Shown here piece after piece: positions 47,223 to 57,007 of a stretch of DNA of 64,000 nt. The translations under genes and the position numbers were made by a program. The notes under the pieces were generated by a model that was not told the DNA's origin, did not search any database, and saw nothing but the letters and a program-made list of their open reading frames with translations. The stretch covers positions 1 through 64,000 of the forward strand of contig NZ_MBSO01000011.1 of assembly GCF_001695835.1 (NCBI RefSeq), written 5' to 3'. The stretch comes from Ensifer sp. LC11 (lineage in GTDB: Bacteria; Pseudomonadota; Alphaproteobacteria; Rhizobiales; Rhizobiaceae). Positions within the stretch are counted from its first letter, which is position 1. Each line of letters begins with the position of its first letter.

Positions 47223-48011
47223 TCAAACCGTCAGCGCAAGGGCGCCGAGCACGACGATTTCCGTCAGTTGCTGTGTGGCTCCAATCGTGTCGCCCGTGTG
47301 GCCGCCGATCTTGCGCGTTGCCAGCAGGTCGAAGCCCTTGACGGTGGTTATGTAGGCCACGAGCGTCACGATCAGGCCGAGGGCCGGCACCTTGGCGTAA
47401 TAGAAGAGCAGCATCGCTGCGAGGAGGCCAAAGGCGAGGGCGAAGCGCGTGGCGCCCTGTTCCGGCTCGCCGGCGGCAGCCGCAACACCTCCGCTCCTTG
47501 CGGGCGGCAGACGCGCCCAATGCCAGACCATGGCCGCGCGGCTAAGGGCCGCAGCACCGAGGATCGCCATGCTTGCACCCATGGGCGTGAAAAGCGGAAG
47601 GATGGAGGCAAGGGCCGAAACACGAAGGCCAATCGAGAGCGCGAGCGCGACGGCGCCATAGGTGCCGACACGGCTGTCCTTCATGATATCAAGCGCTGCC
47701 TCCCGGTCGCGGCCACCACCAAAGCCGTCGGCCGTATCGCCAAGCCCGTCCTCGTGCAGCGCGCCGGTGACGAGCACCTGAATGGTGATGACGACGAAGG
47801 CGGCAAAGAGCGAGCTCACCTGGCACGCCATCAATGCGGCGGCGATCGCCGCGGATGGCAGCGCAATCAGCAGGCCGGCAAGCGGGAAGGCACGCACCGC
47901 GCGGCTTAGGCGTCCATCGTAGCCGACGAAGTGGCGCCCAGGCATCGGGATACGGCTGAGGAAGCCGACCGCGCGCGCCACATCGTCACAGAAATCGCCA
48001 ACGAAGCTCAT
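47223..48011 (-). CDS. cobV: Adenosylcobinamide-GDP ribazoletransferase
   Basis: The 262-residue membrane enzyme joins alpha-ribazole to adenosylcobinamide-GDP, the last assembly step of cobalamin (CobS in enteric naming, CobV in Pseudomonas denitrificans naming). The family motif GALHEDGLGDTADGFGGG is near residue 82 and several membrane segments follow. GGGGGAG precedes the ATG at 48011. It is divergent from cobU, which makes the activated lower ligand. Confidence 0.93.
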   Translation of the reverse strand: MSFVGDFCDDVARAVGFLSRIPMPGRHFVGYDGRLSRAVRAFPLAGLLIALPSAAIAAALMACQVSSLFAAFVVITIQVLVTGALHEDGLGDTADGFGGGRDREAALDIMKDSRVGTYGAVALALSIGLRVSALASILPLFTPMGASMAILGAAALSRAAMVWHWARLPPARSGGVAAAAGEPEQGATRFALAFGLLAAMLLFYYAKVPALGLIVTLVAYITTVKGFDLLATRKIGGHTGDTIGATQQLTEIVVLGALALTV

Positions 48012-48264
48012 CGCTCCCCCAAAAGATCCAGCCTCAATCGGCAACTCGGCCAAAGTTGCTGACCGGACCGCGTTTCGCAAGTGCCTGCGGGACGGGGGCG
48101 CACAGCCGCGCACATCTTTCCTCTTCCCGCTCGCGCGTCGAATCGCGCGCATGCCTGCGATCATGCTCCGGCGACGCAGAGTGGCGCAAATGTCGTTGCC
48201 CGAATATTCGGCGGCCTTTATGAGGGGCGTAGATAGACTTCACGATCATGCAAGGATTCCCCCG

Positions 48265-49281
48265 ATGAGTGCCAGCGGCCTGCCGTTTGATGATTTCCGC
48301 GAACTGTTGCGCAACCTGCCGGGGCCGGATTCGGCAGCGCTGGTGGCCGCGCGGGAGCGGGATGCGCAATTGACGAAACCGCCGGGCGCACTCGGTCGTC
48401 TCGAGGAAATCGCTTTCTGGCTTGCCGCCTGGACGGGCAAGCCACCGGCCGTCAACCGGCCGCTGGTGGCGATCTTTGCCGGCAATCACGGCGTCACCCG
48501 TCAGGGTGTGACGCCGTTCCCTTCGTCGGTGACGGCGCAGATGGTCGAGAACTTCGCGGCCGGTGGTGCGGCCATCAACCAGATCTGCGTCAGCCACGAT
48601 CTCGGCCTCAAGGTTTTTGACCTGGCACTCGAATACCCGACCGGTGATATCACCGAGGAAGCGGCTCTGTCCGAACGCGACTGCGCGGCGACCATGGCCT
48701 TCGGCATGGAAGCGGTTGCCGGCGGCACGGACCTTCTGTGCATCGGCGAAATGGGCATCGGCAACACGACGATCGCTGCGGCCATCAATCTCGGCCTTTA
48801 TGGCGGCACGGCTGAAGAGTGGGTCGGTCCGGGCACCGGTTCGGAAGGCGACGTGCTGAAGCGCAAGATCGCCGCGGTCGAGAAGGCGGTGGCGCTGCAT
48901 CGCGATCATCTGTCCGATCCGCTCGAACTCATGCGCCGCCTTGGCGGCCGCGAGATCGCGGCAATGGCCGGCGCCATCCTCGCCGCCCGCGTGCAGAAGG
49001 TGCCCGTCATCATCGACGGCTATGTGGCGACAGCGGCAGCCTCGATCCTGAAGGCGGCCAATCCGGCAGCACTCGACCATTGCCTGATCGGTCATGTCTC
49101 CGGCGAGCCGGGCCATATCCGCGCGATCGAGAAGCTCGGCAAGACGCCGCTGCTCGCACTCGGCATGCGGCTTGGCGAAGGCACCGGGGCAGCGCTTGCC
49201 GCCGGCATCGTCAAGGCTGCGGCCGCCTGCCACAGCGGCATGGCGACCTTCGCCCAGGCCGGGGTCAGCAACAAGCAGTGA
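48265..49281 (+). CDS. cobU: Nicotinate-nucleotide-dimethylbenzimidazole phosphoribosyltransferase
   Basis: The 338-residue enzyme activates dimethylbenzimidazole to alpha-ribazole phosphate (CobT in enteric naming). It shows FAGNHGVTRQGVTPFP near 72, GIGNTTIAAA near 173, and the base-site Glu near the C-terminal GMRLGEGTGAALA. The ATG at 48265 has AAGGA before it; a longer in-frame ATG would add 38 unrelated residues. It is divergent from cobV. No cobalamin riboswitch was seen in the 253-base gap. Confidence 0.95.
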   Translation: MSASGLPFDDFRELLRNLPGPDSAALVAARERDAQLTKPPGALGRLEEIAFWLAAWTGKPPAVNRPLVAIFAGNHGVTRQGVTPFPSSVTAQMVENFAAGGAAINQICVSHDLGLKVFDLALEYPTGDITEEAALSERDCAATMAFGMEAVAGGTDLLCIGEMGIGNTTIAAAINLGLYGGTAEEWVGPGTGSEGDVLKRKIAAVEKAVALHRDHLSDPLELMRRLGGREIAAMAGAILAARVQKVPVIIDGYVATAAASILKAANPAALDHCLIGHVSGEPGHIRAIEKLGKTPLLALGMRLGEGTGAALAAGIVKAAAACHSGMATFAQAGVSNKQ

Positions 49282-49509
49282 TCAAGAAACGGCCGGGTTC
49301 TGCAAGAGAGCCGGTCAATTGCTGTCCAAAGCCTGTCGCATCGGCCATCGTGGCGTGCGGCGGGCCTTGATGCATGCGCCCTTCTCGCCTATCCAAGCGC
49401 ATCTGCACGCCCTAAGTATTTGTCGAGGGCACCTGCAACCGAAGCCGCCTTTCATTCGCCTCAATCCCGATGTCGAAGCAAGCGCAGTTTCAAGCCCAGT
49501 CGAGAAGAA

Positions 49510-49923
49510 ATGGACGCCAAGAACACCACGCACCGCCTTGGACAGACGGGTCCGGTCGAAAAACAGACCGGCATTCGGCATCTTTTTGCCGCCGCCAGCT
49601 ATTCTCTTGGGGGTGCCAAACGGCTGATCGGCGAGGCCGCCTTCCGTCACGAGCTGATCGCCTTTGCCATCGCAATGGTCGCATTCACCATCGTCGGCGC
49701 GACCTTCTTCCAATATGTGGCGATGGCGATCCTCTTCCTGCTGATGATGGCCTTCGAAGCGATCAACACGGCGATCGAGGAAATCGTCGATCGCGTCTCC
49801 CCGGAAATCTCCGAAATGGGCAAGAACGCCAAGGACCTCGGTTCGTTTGCCTGCCTTTGCCTGATCGTCGCCAACGGCGTCTATGCCGGCTATGTCGTGA
49901 TCTTCGACGGCTTCATGAACTGA
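49510..49923 (+). CDS. dgkA: Diacylglycerol kinase
   Basis: The 137-residue protein has three membrane segments and the DgkA signature [20 protein letters not shown], whose Glu residues bind Mg-ATP. It phosphorylates diacylglycerol left over from periplasmic glucan modification, recycling it to phosphatidate. The ATG at 49510 has GAGAAG before it. It faces an acetyltransferase gene 7 bases downstream. Confidence 0.93.
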   Translation: MDAKNTTHRLGQTGPVEKQTGIRHLFAAASYSLGGAKRLIGEAAFRHELIAFAIAMVAFTIVGATFFQYVAMAILFLLMMAFEAINTAIEEIVDRVSPEISEMGKNAKDLGSFACLCLIVANGVYAGYVVIFDGFMN

Positions 49924-49930
49924 CGGGCCG

Positions 49931-50470
49931 TCAGGCCGGCACCTTGATCCGGTAGAGCACGTGGGGGCGGAGCGGATTGCCGACGGGCACCGTGACATCG
50001 TCGAAATCCTCTGCGGGATCCGATCGCATGCCCAGCCGTTCCATCAGCTCACGCGAGGGATGGTTGATGCGGGAGGTGTAGCCGATGACTTCGGCCAGCC
50101 CGAGTATCGACCATGCATGGTGCAGGCACGCCTGCGCGGCTTCCAGCGCGTATCCCTGTCGCCAATAGGGGCGGGCGAGAATCCAGCCGATTTCGACATG
50201 CGGTCCGCCGGGGATTTCGTCTCCGGCCTGGGAAAGGCCGAGGCCGCCAACGAGCGCACCATCCGCTTTGCGTTCGAGGGCGAGGAAGCCGAAGCCGTGT
50301 TCGCGCAGATGCCGCTCGCAATCGGCGATCATCTCGGCCGTTTCCTCCCGCGTTAAAATGGCGGGGAAGTAGTAGCGCCGGACTTCCGGATCGGCATTGG
50401 CGAGCGCAAAGGGCGCGATGTCGCGCTCTTCCCAAGGCCTTAGCCTGAGACGTTGCGTTTCGATCAGCAT
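49931..50470 (-). CDS. RimJ-type GNAT acetyltransferase
   Basis: The 179-residue protein belongs to Acetyltransf_3: MLIETQRLRLRPWEERDIAP at the start, HVEIGWILARPYWRQGYALE at the acetyl-CoA site, and SRINHPSRELMERLGM in the last third. RimJ-type enzymes act on ribosomal proteins; others act on metabolites. It is read toward dgkA and lies three bases after the histidine kinase gene, so the two are probably co-transcribed. Confidence 0.9.
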   Translation of the reverse strand: MLIETQRLRLRPWEERDIAPFALANADPEVRRYYFPAILTREETAEMIADCERHLREHGFGFLALERKADGALVGGLGLSQAGDEIPGGPHVEIGWILARPYWRQGYALEAAQACLHHAWSILGLAEVIGYTSRINHPSRELMERLGMRSDPAEDFDDVTVPVGNPLRPHVLYRIKVPA

Positions 50471-50473
50471 GGA

Positions 50474-52015
50474 TCAGGCAAAGCTCTTGCGGCGACGGAC
50501 CGGGGCGGCGACATCCTCGATCGCCGGCAGACTTTCGAGCACGCGGCGGGCGGGCAGGATGGCGATCGCTTCCGTCCCTTCGCGCAGCTTCGAGCGCAGG
50601 ATGAACTCGCCGTTGTGCTTGGCAAGAATGGCCTGGACGATCGGCAGACCGAGACCGGTGCCCTGTTCGGCGCTCTTGATGGCGATCGAGCCCTGGCCGA
50701 AGGCCGACAGCACGATCGGGATCTCTTCTTCAGGAATGCCCGGCCCGTTGTCCTTGATCGAGAGATACTGGCCGCCACCGGCAGTCCAGCCCACCTTGAA
50801 GGTGACTTCGCCACCGGTGTTGGTGAACTTCACCGCATTCGACAGAAGGTTGAGAATGACCTGGCGCATCGACTTTTCGTCGACCCAGACCGAGGGCATG
50901 CCGAGTTCGAACTGCTGATGGATGGTGATGTTCTTGGCGCGGGCCTTCAGTTGCACCATGCCGATGCAATCCTCGGCGATATCGACGAGGCTGACGGCAT
51001 CCTCATTGAGGTCGTAGCGGCCGGCCTCGATGCGCGACAGATCGAGGATTTCGTTGATGAGGTTCAGCAGATGCTCGCCCGAACGATGGATATCGTTGGT
51101 GTATTCCTTGTAGGTCGGGTTGCTCAGCGGCCCCAGAACTTCCGTCGACATGACCTCGGAGAAACCGAGAATGGCGTTCAGCGGCGTACGCAGCTCGTGC
51201 GACATGGAGGCGAGGAAGCGGGACTTGGCGAGGTTTGCTTCTTCTGCGCGACGGCGGGCTTCGTCCGACATCGACTTTGCCACTTCGAGTTCCGCGATCA
51301 GGTCGTCCTTCTCCGATTGAACCGAGAGAATGTGCACGCTGGCGCGGTTCATGCGGTCGGTCATGAGGACGAGGAAAAGCAGCGACAGCGAAATGATGCC
51401 TGTGAGGCCGATATAGATCGGATCGCCTGTTGCCAGAGACGCGAAGGCGAGCGCTGCAACGACGGGAGCGAAGGTGTAGAGGAGCGCATTGCGCAGCAGG
51501 AACGTGCCCATGGCGGTTGCAGCAAGGGCCACGAGCAGCACTGTACCTTCAAAGAAACCGAAACGGACATTGCCGCAGCTCGCGCAATCCTGGGCGACGA
51601 AGGTTGCCCAGCAGAGACCCATCAGCACCTGGCCAAAAAGGAAGCGGCGGCGCCAGACAGGAACCTTCTCGGCGCTGATATCTTCGTTGCGCGCCTTCCT
51701 TGCAAAGAACAGCGTGACGGCATGGGCCGACAGGGTCATCAGCGCCCAGAGGACGAAGCCGAGATTGCCGGAGAGATAGATACCGATCGCCGCGATTATG
51801 GCAACGAGCACCGGGATGGCGATGGCGCCATGCAGGGCGGAGTCGATGTAGAGATTGAGCATCTCGCGCTCGAAGCCCGAAGGCACGGACGAGCCCGTCT
51901 GCAGCCGTTCGCGCGTCGCGCGGACCGTCCTCGAAACAGCCTTGTTTCGATGGCTTCGCGATTTGTCGACGATAATCTTATCGGTCGATGTGCTGGCAGC
52001 GATACTCATGCTCAT
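50474..52015 (-). CDS. Membrane sensor histidine kinase, PleC/DivJ-like
   Basis: The 513-residue kinase has five to six membrane segments (about 60-210), a coiled coil (about 220-260), the HisKA box MSHELRTPLNAILGFSEVM with the phospho-His, and an HATPase domain with NLLSNAVKFT, DNGPGI and GTGLGLPI. The HisKA sequence EILDLSRIEAGRYDLNE places it near the PleC/DivJ kinases of the DivK-CtrA cell-cycle pathway. The start at 52015 is uncertain, since the ribosome site is weak. No response regulator gene is near. Confidence 0.92.
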   Translation of the reverse strand: MSMSIAASTSTDKIIVDKSRSHRNKAVSRTVRATRERLQTGSSVPSGFEREMLNLYIDSALHGAIAIPVLVAIIAAIGIYLSGNLGFVLWALMTLSAHAVTLFFARKARNEDISAEKVPVWRRRFLFGQVLMGLCWATFVAQDCASCGNVRFGFFEGTVLLVALAATAMGTFLLRNALLYTFAPVVAALAFASLATGDPIYIGLTGIISLSLLFLVLMTDRMNRASVHILSVQSEKDDLIAELEVAKSMSDEARRRAEEANLAKSRFLASMSHELRTPLNAILGFSEVMSTEVLGPLSNPTYKEYTNDIHRSGEHLLNLINEILDLSRIEAGRYDLNEDAVSLVDIAEDCIGMVQLKARAKNITIHQQFELGMPSVWVDEKSMRQVILNLLSNAVKFTNTGGEVTFKVGWTAGGGQYLSIKDNGPGIPEEEIPIVLSAFGQGSIAIKSAEQGTGLGLPIVQAILAKHNGEFILRSKLREGTEAIAILPARRVLESLPAIEDVAAPVRRRKSFA

Positions 52016-52174
52016 ATGCGACGGGGTTGCGATTGCGTTGCAGTCTAGTGAGCAATCCTTAAGAAGTTGCTGCGGTGCGTGAAGGATTCGACAACCATTG
52101 TGGCGCGGTCGTGTTTTGTTTTTGGCCGGTGGAGCGATACGTGAGATTCCTTCTCTAATCTTTTGGAATCGTCC

Positions 52175-52903
52175 ATGTTTATGACGCGCCGGTCCGAGAC
52201 GCGGTCGCGCGCGACAATCGAGGTGAATGCAGACGTGAAATTCGGACGGACGCGATATCGGTATCCCGGGAGACGCGAGGTTACGGGCCGGCCGCGGCCT
52301 GGTGGCCGTGGCGGAATGCTTGGCGGCTGGGCCATGCTGGTTGCGCTTGCGATCGGTGCCTACTTTGCCGACCGGCTGCCCATGGGAGAGCGGGCAGCGA
52401 CCGGCGAGGTTAGCGGACTTGCGACGGCGAGTGACGGTGACAGCCTGCGGATCGACGGCAAGCGCGTCCGTATCGAGGGGATCGACGCGCCGGAACTCGC
52501 TCAGACCTGTCAACGCGAGGGTATTGCCTGGCAATGTGGCCGTCAGGCGCGCGACCGGTTGAGGGCGCTGCTTTCCGCCGGCGACATCAAATGCCGCTTC
52601 TTCGGCCGCGATCGTTATGGTCGCGATCTTGGTGCCTGCGAGGCGGGCGGGCGGGATGTCGGCCGCGAGATGGTGCTCGCCGGCTATGCGGTGAGTTACG
52701 GGCGCTACGAGGCGGAAGAGGCCAGAGCCGAAAAGGAGAAACGCGGGATCTGGGCCGGCGAGTTCGTGGCACCGCAGGAGTGGCGCCGAACAAACGGTCA
52801 ACCGGACGAAGCGCCGCATGTCATCGATGGCTGGATCGCGGCGATGCGCCGCTGGCTGCTTGAGCGCCTGACTGCGTTGTTTGCTGGTATCGGCGATGGC
52901 TGA
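52175..52903 (+). CDS. Thermonuclease-family (SNase-like) protein
   Basis: The 242-residue protein has a basic N-terminus, a membrane anchor (about 50-68; LGGWAMLVALAIGAYFADRL), and an SNase domain (about 75-200) with DGDSLRIDGKRVRIEGIDAPE, GRDRYGRDLGAC and LAGYAVSYGRYEAEE. The Arg and Asp/Glu active-site residues appear present. Three starts are close (TTG 52163, ATG 52175, ATG 52181); the middle one suits the ribosome site best. It overlaps the uracil-DNA glycosylase-like gene by eight bases. Confidence 0.9.
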   Translation: MFMTRRSETRSRATIEVNADVKFGRTRYRYPGRREVTGRPRPGGRGGMLGGWAMLVALAIGAYFADRLPMGERAATGEVSGLATASDGDSLRIDGKRVRIEGIDAPELAQTCQREGIAWQCGRQARDRLRALLSAGDIKCRFFGRDRYGRDLGACEAGGRDVGREMVLAGYAVSYGRYEAEEARAEKEKRGIWAGEFVAPQEWRRTNGQPDEAPHVIDGWIAAMRRWLLERLTALFAGIGDG

Positions 52904-53531
52904 GAGCCGCATCCCGGCCATCGAACAGCTTCGCGCGGAGATTTCCGCCTGCCGAATCTGTCGCGATCAACCGGCGCGCGCCGGTGATTTCCTGCCGCAC
53001 GAGCCGCACCCGGTGGCGGTCATTTCGTCTTCCGCGCGCATCCTGATTGCCGGGCAGGCACCGGGCTTGCGCGTGCACGAAAGCGGGCTGCCGTTCAACG
53101 ATGCCTCCGGCGACCGGCTCAGGCAATGGCTGGCCGTTGGTCGGGACGAGTTCTACGATCCGGAAAAGTTCGCGATCGTGCCGATGGGCTTCTGTTTTCC
53201 CGGCTATGACGCCCACGGCAGCGATCTGCCGCCGCGTCGCGAATGTGCGCCTTTCTGGCGGCAGCGGGTGATGGATCAGATGCCGCAGGTCGAACTCGTT
53301 CTGGCGATCGGGCACTATGCCCAGCGCTGGCACATCGGGCCGGATTGCCCGAAATCGATGACCGAGACCGTCGGAGATTGGCGGCGCCATGCCTTGCGCA
53401 ACGCCGTTCCGGCAATCTTGCCTCTGCCGCACCCGAGCTGGCGCAACACCGGTTGGCTGAAGCGAAATCCCTGGTTTGAGGCTGACGTGCTGCCGTTCCT
53501 GCGTGAACGCGTCTCAGTGCTCACAAGCTGA
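52896..53531 (+). CDS. Uracil-DNA glycosylase family protein
   Basis: The 211-residue protein has the UDG fold marks: ILIAGQAPGLRVHESGLPFN with the GQAPG-type motif 1, and LPLPHPSWRNTGW as motif 2 near 185. A paired ACRICRD near residue 19 resembles the Fe-S Cys of type 4 and 5 enzymes, but the full four-Cys set is not clear. It would remove uracil or related bases from DNA, or act on another substrate as COG1573 members do. It is coupled to the nuclease gene upstream by overlap. Confidence 0.85.
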   Translation: MAESRIPAIEQLRAEISACRICRDQPARAGDFLPHEPHPVAVISSSARILIAGQAPGLRVHESGLPFNDASGDRLRQWLAVGRDEFYDPEKFAIVPMGFCFPGYDAHGSDLPPRRECAPFWRQRVMDQMPQVELVLAIGHYAQRWHIGPDCPKSMTETVGDWRRHALRNAVPAILPLPHPSWRNTGWLKRNPWFEADVLPFLRERVSVLTS

Positions 53532-53596
53532 AACAATTTTCTTTCTCTTCACCAGTTTCGCGCTATAGAGGGAAAAATAATTCGAGAGGGACTTTC

Positions 53597-54085
53597 ATGG
53601 ATCGCCTAGACCGCAAGATCCTGCGCCTGTTGCAGGAGGATTCCACGCTGGCTGTTGCCGACCTTGCCAAGAAGGTGGGGCTGTCGACCACGCCGTGCTG
53701 GCGGCGCATTCAGAAGATGGAAGAGGATGGTGTCATCCGTCGGCGCGTCGCCCTTCTCGATCCGGTGAAGATCAACACCAAGGTGACGGTGTTCGTGTCG
53801 ATCCGCACGAATTCGCATTCGATGGAGTGGCTGCGTCGCTTCTCGGAAGTTGTCGCCGAGTTTCCAGAGGTGGTCGAATTCTATCGCATGAGTGGCGATG
53901 TCGACTATCTGCTGCGGGTCGTCGTGCCCGATATCGCCGCCTATGACGCCTTCTACAAGCGCATGATCACCAAGATCGAGATCCGCGACGTTTCGTCGGT
54001 CTTTGCCATGGAGCAGATCAAGTACACCACCGAGCTGCCGCTCGACTATATGATCATTGATCAGGCGAAGTCTTCGGAAGACTGA
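53597..54085 (+). CDS. Lrp/AsnC-family regulator
   Basis: The 162-residue protein has the AsnC-type helix-turn-helix (LDRKILRLLQEDSTLAVADL, then KVGLSTTPCWRRIQKMEEDGVI) and an RAM effector domain with EVVEFYRMSGDVDYLLRVVV. Lrp-type regulators bind amino acids and often control a neighbouring transport or catabolic gene; none is obvious here. Length is standard. It is a single-gene unit after an A/T-rich promoter region at 53532-53596. Confidence 0.93.
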   Translation: MDRLDRKILRLLQEDSTLAVADLAKKVGLSTTPCWRRIQKMEEDGVIRRRVALLDPVKINTKVTVFVSIRTNSHSMEWLRRFSEVVAEFPEVVEFYRMSGDVDYLLRVVVPDIAAYDAFYKRMITKIEIRDVSSVFAMEQIKYTTELPLDYMIIDQAKSSED

Positions 54086-54092
54086 ACCCCGG

Positions 54093-54794
54093 TCAGCTTT
54101 CGACAAGGCCAAGCCTCCCGCGCACCTTGTCGCTTTCAAGCTCCCGAACCGCGTCCTTGCCTGTCCAGCGGGCGGCGCGGTCGGAACTCTCCGCCAGTCG
54201 TTGCGCCAGCGCCAGCGCCGGACCGTGACAGGTGGCGTTACGCTTGCCGATCTGCCGCAGCGCCCAGTTGACCGCCTTCTTGACGAAATTGCGCCCGTCG
54301 CCCGAATGCTGCTCGATCAGCGGCAGCCAGGCGAGGATCGTGGCGTCCGGCTCCTTCTTCAGGTGCACCGCGGCGGTCGCAATCATCGCAAAGGCGATGC
54401 GACGGACGAACTCGCGTTCGTCGGCCGCAAACTCCGGGATCAGCTTTTCGTCGAAGCGGGCGGTGACAAAAAGGTCGGCGACCGTGTCGACAACCTCCCA
54501 GGAATTGCAGTCGTCGGCCCAGCGCCGCGCCTCGTCACGCGTCAGCGCCTTCGGATCGGCGGTGAAGGCGGCAAGGATGCGCGCCTCGCGAATGCCGGTC
54601 TGCCAGAGCGCCAACGCGCGCCGATGATCGACCTTGACCTGTCGCCTTACCGTGTGCAGCTGGACATTCGACAGGCCAAGGGCGGTTTCGGTGACGATAC
54701 CGAAACGCGCCATGCCGGCGAGATTGTCCTGCGACCCAAGCGACCGCAGGTGGCCTATGATTTCGTCGGCCGTGGATGCCGGGCTGAGGCTCAT
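54093..54794 (-). CDS. HEAT-repeat DNA alkylation repair protein (AlkD-like)
   Basis: The 233-residue helical protein matches the AlkD-like family: STADEIIGHLRSLGSQDNLA, DDCNSWEVVDTVADLF and NFVKKAVNWALRQIGKRNA. AlkD glycosylases remove alkylated bases by wrapping DNA without flipping the base. The start at 54794 overlaps the stop of the dehydrogenase gene upstream by four bases, so the two are coupled, an unusual pairing of repair with metabolism. Confidence 0.85.
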   Translation of the reverse strand: MSLSPASTADEIIGHLRSLGSQDNLAGMARFGIVTETALGLSNVQLHTVRRQVKVDHRRALALWQTGIREARILAAFTADPKALTRDEARRWADDCNSWEVVDTVADLFVTARFDEKLIPEFAADEREFVRRIAFAMIATAAVHLKKEPDATILAWLPLIEQHSGDGRNFVKKAVNWALRQIGKRNATCHGPALALAQRLAESSDRAARWTGKDAVRELESDKVRGRLGLVES

Positions 54795-55660
54795 TTTTCG
54801 AGGCGGGCGAGCAGGGAGGACGTGTCCCAACGATTGCCGCCCATCTCCTGTACGTCGCCATAGAACTGATCGACCAGAGCCGTCACCGGCAGCTTGGCGC
54901 CGTTGCGGCGGGCTTCGGCGAGGACGATGTCGAGATCCTTGCGCATCCAGTCGACGGCAAAACCGAAGTCATATTTGCCGGCATTCATCGTCTTGTGGCG
55001 GTTCTCCATCTGCCAGGAACCGGCAGCCCCCTTGGAGATGACATCGACCACCTTTTCGATATCGAGCCCGGCCTTCTTGCCAAAGTGAATGCCTTCGGCG
55101 AGCCCCTGGACCAGACCGGCGATGCAGATCTGGTTGATCATCTTGGTGATCTGGCCGGCGCCGGCCGGCCCCATGAGCCCGACCATGCGTGCGAAGGCTT
55201 CAATGACCGGTTTTGCCCGGTCGAAGGCGGCTTCGTCGCCGCCGCACATCACGGTCAAGACGCCGTTTTCGGCGCCCGCCTGGCCACCGGAAACCGGCGC
55301 ATCGATGAAGTGGGCGTTGCGGGCCTTTGCTGCTTCATAGAGTTCGCGCGCGACTTCGGCCGAAGCCGTGGTGTTGTCGACGAAGACCGCATCGGCCTTC
55401 AGGGTTTCAAAGGCGCCGTCCTTGCCTGTCGTTACCGAGCGCAGGTCGTCGTCGTTGCCAACGCAGGAAAAGACGAACTCGGCGCCATCGGCGGCTTCCG
55501 CCGGCGTGCGCGCCGCACGCCCGCCAAATTCAGCTGCCCATTTCTCAGCCTTGGCGAAGGTGCGGTTATAGACTGTCAGTTCATGTCCGCCGCGGACCTT
55601 GAGGTGGCCGGCCATGGGATAACCCATGACGCCGAGACCGATGAATGCGACCTTAGCCAT
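54791..55660 (-). CDS. 3-hydroxyisobutyrate dehydrogenase family protein
   Basis: The 289-residue enzyme has the NAD(P) loop FIGLGVMGYPMAGH (6-19), VYNRTFAKAEKW, the substrate tract FIDAPVSGGQAGAENGVL, and the catalytic Lys in GAGQITKMINQ. Family members oxidise 3-hydroxyisobutyrate or reduce tartronate semialdehyde; which applies is open. The start at 55660 begins the Rossmann strand, after GGGAG. It is the first gene of a unit with the AlkD-like gene. Confidence 0.92.
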   Translation of the reverse strand: MAKVAFIGLGVMGYPMAGHLKVRGGHELTVYNRTFAKAEKWAAEFGGRAARTPAEAADGAEFVFSCVGNDDDLRSVTTGKDGAFETLKADAVFVDNTTASAEVARELYEAAKARNAHFIDAPVSGGQAGAENGVLTVMCGGDEAAFDRAKPVIEAFARMVGLMGPAGAGQITKMINQICIAGLVQGLAEGIHFGKKAGLDIEKVVDVISKGAAGSWQMENRHKTMNAGKYDFGFAVDWMRKDLDIVLAEARRNGAKLPVTALVDQFYGDVQEMGGNRWDTSSLLARLEK

Positions 55661-56038
55661 TTTCTGAAAACTCCCATTGCTTTCGCTTTGGTGTAGCCGA
55701 TGGAGCGGGAGCGGAAAAGAGCGCTGTTGTGCGGCAGAGGTCAGCAAATCGGTGACGGCGTTGCGTTGGCCGTTACGCACGGCGAGCGTCACCAAGCTCG
55801 CTGTACATTCTGGTACACATCGGCAGTCGCCAAACACACGCCGTATACATGCAGCCGGTCTAATCCAGTGACGTTGGCGCTGAAGTTGAAGTCCAACGCG
55901 CCTTTCCAGGCACGCATCTCGCAATTGCCAGGTCGTTCATGCGCCGAATTCCAAATTGGAAAAGGTGTTTGTCAAACCGCGTGCATGGCGGGTCGTGAAA
56001 GGAAGCACGAGCGTCCGAAAAACCAATGAGGCAGGACC
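55661..56038. other. Divergent control region before the DMT transporter
   Basis: The 378 bases lack a convincing gene. TGTAC-ATTCTG-GTACA at 55802-55817 is a perfect 5-bp dyad that may be an operator for either divergent gene. The stretch with it is somewhat A/C-rich. Confidence 0.4.
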
Positions 56039-57007
56039 ATGAACAAGGGTTTCTACATAGGCGTTCTTGCCGCACTCTTTGCGGCCTTTGCCTTTTCGCT
56101 CAACTTCGTTGTGCCTTTCATCATCGGTGACTACTCTACCTTTGATTTCGCTCTTGTCCGCCATGTGGTCTCGGCTCTGGTCGGCGTCGTCATTCTGTTT
56201 TCGGATAGAGGGGTGAGAAGACACCTGACGCTCCGAAACTGGCTTTCAGCGATCTGGCTCGCCTTCATCGGCTATGTCGGCTACTTCCTGACGGTGACGG
56301 GTGCTGCCATCTTTGCCGGACCGGTGATCGCTCCCGCGTTTCTCGGCCTGGTGCCGATCGTTCTGATGGTGATCGGCAATCAGCGGCAGGGTTCGGTGCC
56401 ATGGCAATCCCTGATGATGCCTCTCATGCTGGTGCTGATCGGTCTTGTTTTCGTCAACGGCACAGCGTTCACAACCGAGGGACTGGCCTCTGTCCGTTCC
56501 TTCTGGATCGGTGTTCCGCTGGCGCTCGCGGCGGTGGGATTGTGGGTCTGGTTCGCGATCGCCAACCAGGCCGCGCTGGCCGCCCGTCGTGAAATGCCCT
56601 CTGGTGTGTGGTCCGCACTTATACTCGTCGGCGGAGGTATCCTGATGCTGGCCTTTTACCCGGCCGGAGCGGCGATGGGGCTCTTCCAGCTTCCAAAGCT
56701 CGGCTTCGGGTGGCATGCCGCCGGTTCACTCTATATTTGGGGTACATCCTTTGCGCTGCTGGCAACGGTTTGCGGAGTGTGGGCGTGGAATGTCGCCTCA
56801 AGAAGCTTGCCCGTTGCACTGGCCGCGCAGTTGATCGTTTCGGAAACCGCATTTGGGGTCATCGGCGGTTTGATCGTTCACGCTCGATGGCCGACCGCGA
56901 TGGAAGCGGCAGGGGTCGCAATCCTCATCGGCGGGGTCGTTCTGTCGGTTCGCATCTTCTACGAAAGGCAGGTTTCAATGGGCAAGACCGCGCTGGCGCA
57001 CCAGTAA
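56039..57007 (+). CDS. DMT-superfamily (EamA) transporter
   Basis: The 322-residue protein has about ten membrane segments in two EamA repeats, beginning MNKGFYIGVLAALFAAFAFS and ending with GVAILIGGVVLSVRIFYERQ. EamA proteins export or import small metabolites such as amino acids. AGGCAGGA stands just before the ATG. The substrate is not evident. It is a single-gene unit. Confidence 0.92.
   Translation: MNKGFYIGVLAALFAAFAFSLNFVVPFIIGDYSTFDFALVRHVVSALVGVVILFSDRGVRRHLTLRNWLSAIWLAFIGYVGYFLTVTGAAIFAGPVIAPAFLGLVPIVLMVIGNQRQGSVPWQSLMMPLMLVLIGLVFVNGTAFTTEGLASVRSFWIGVPLALAAVGLWVWFAIANQAALAARREMPSGVWSALILVGGGILMLAFYPAGAAMGLFQLPKLGFGWHAAGSLYIWGTSFALLATVCGVWAWNVASRSLPVALAAQLIVSETAFGVIGGLIVHARWPTAMEAAGVAILIGGVVLSVRIFYERQVSMGKTALAHQ

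Noticed and set aside
48012-48264. Possible cobalamin riboswitch between cobV and cobU
   Set aside because: No B12-box-like sequence or supporting stem was found.
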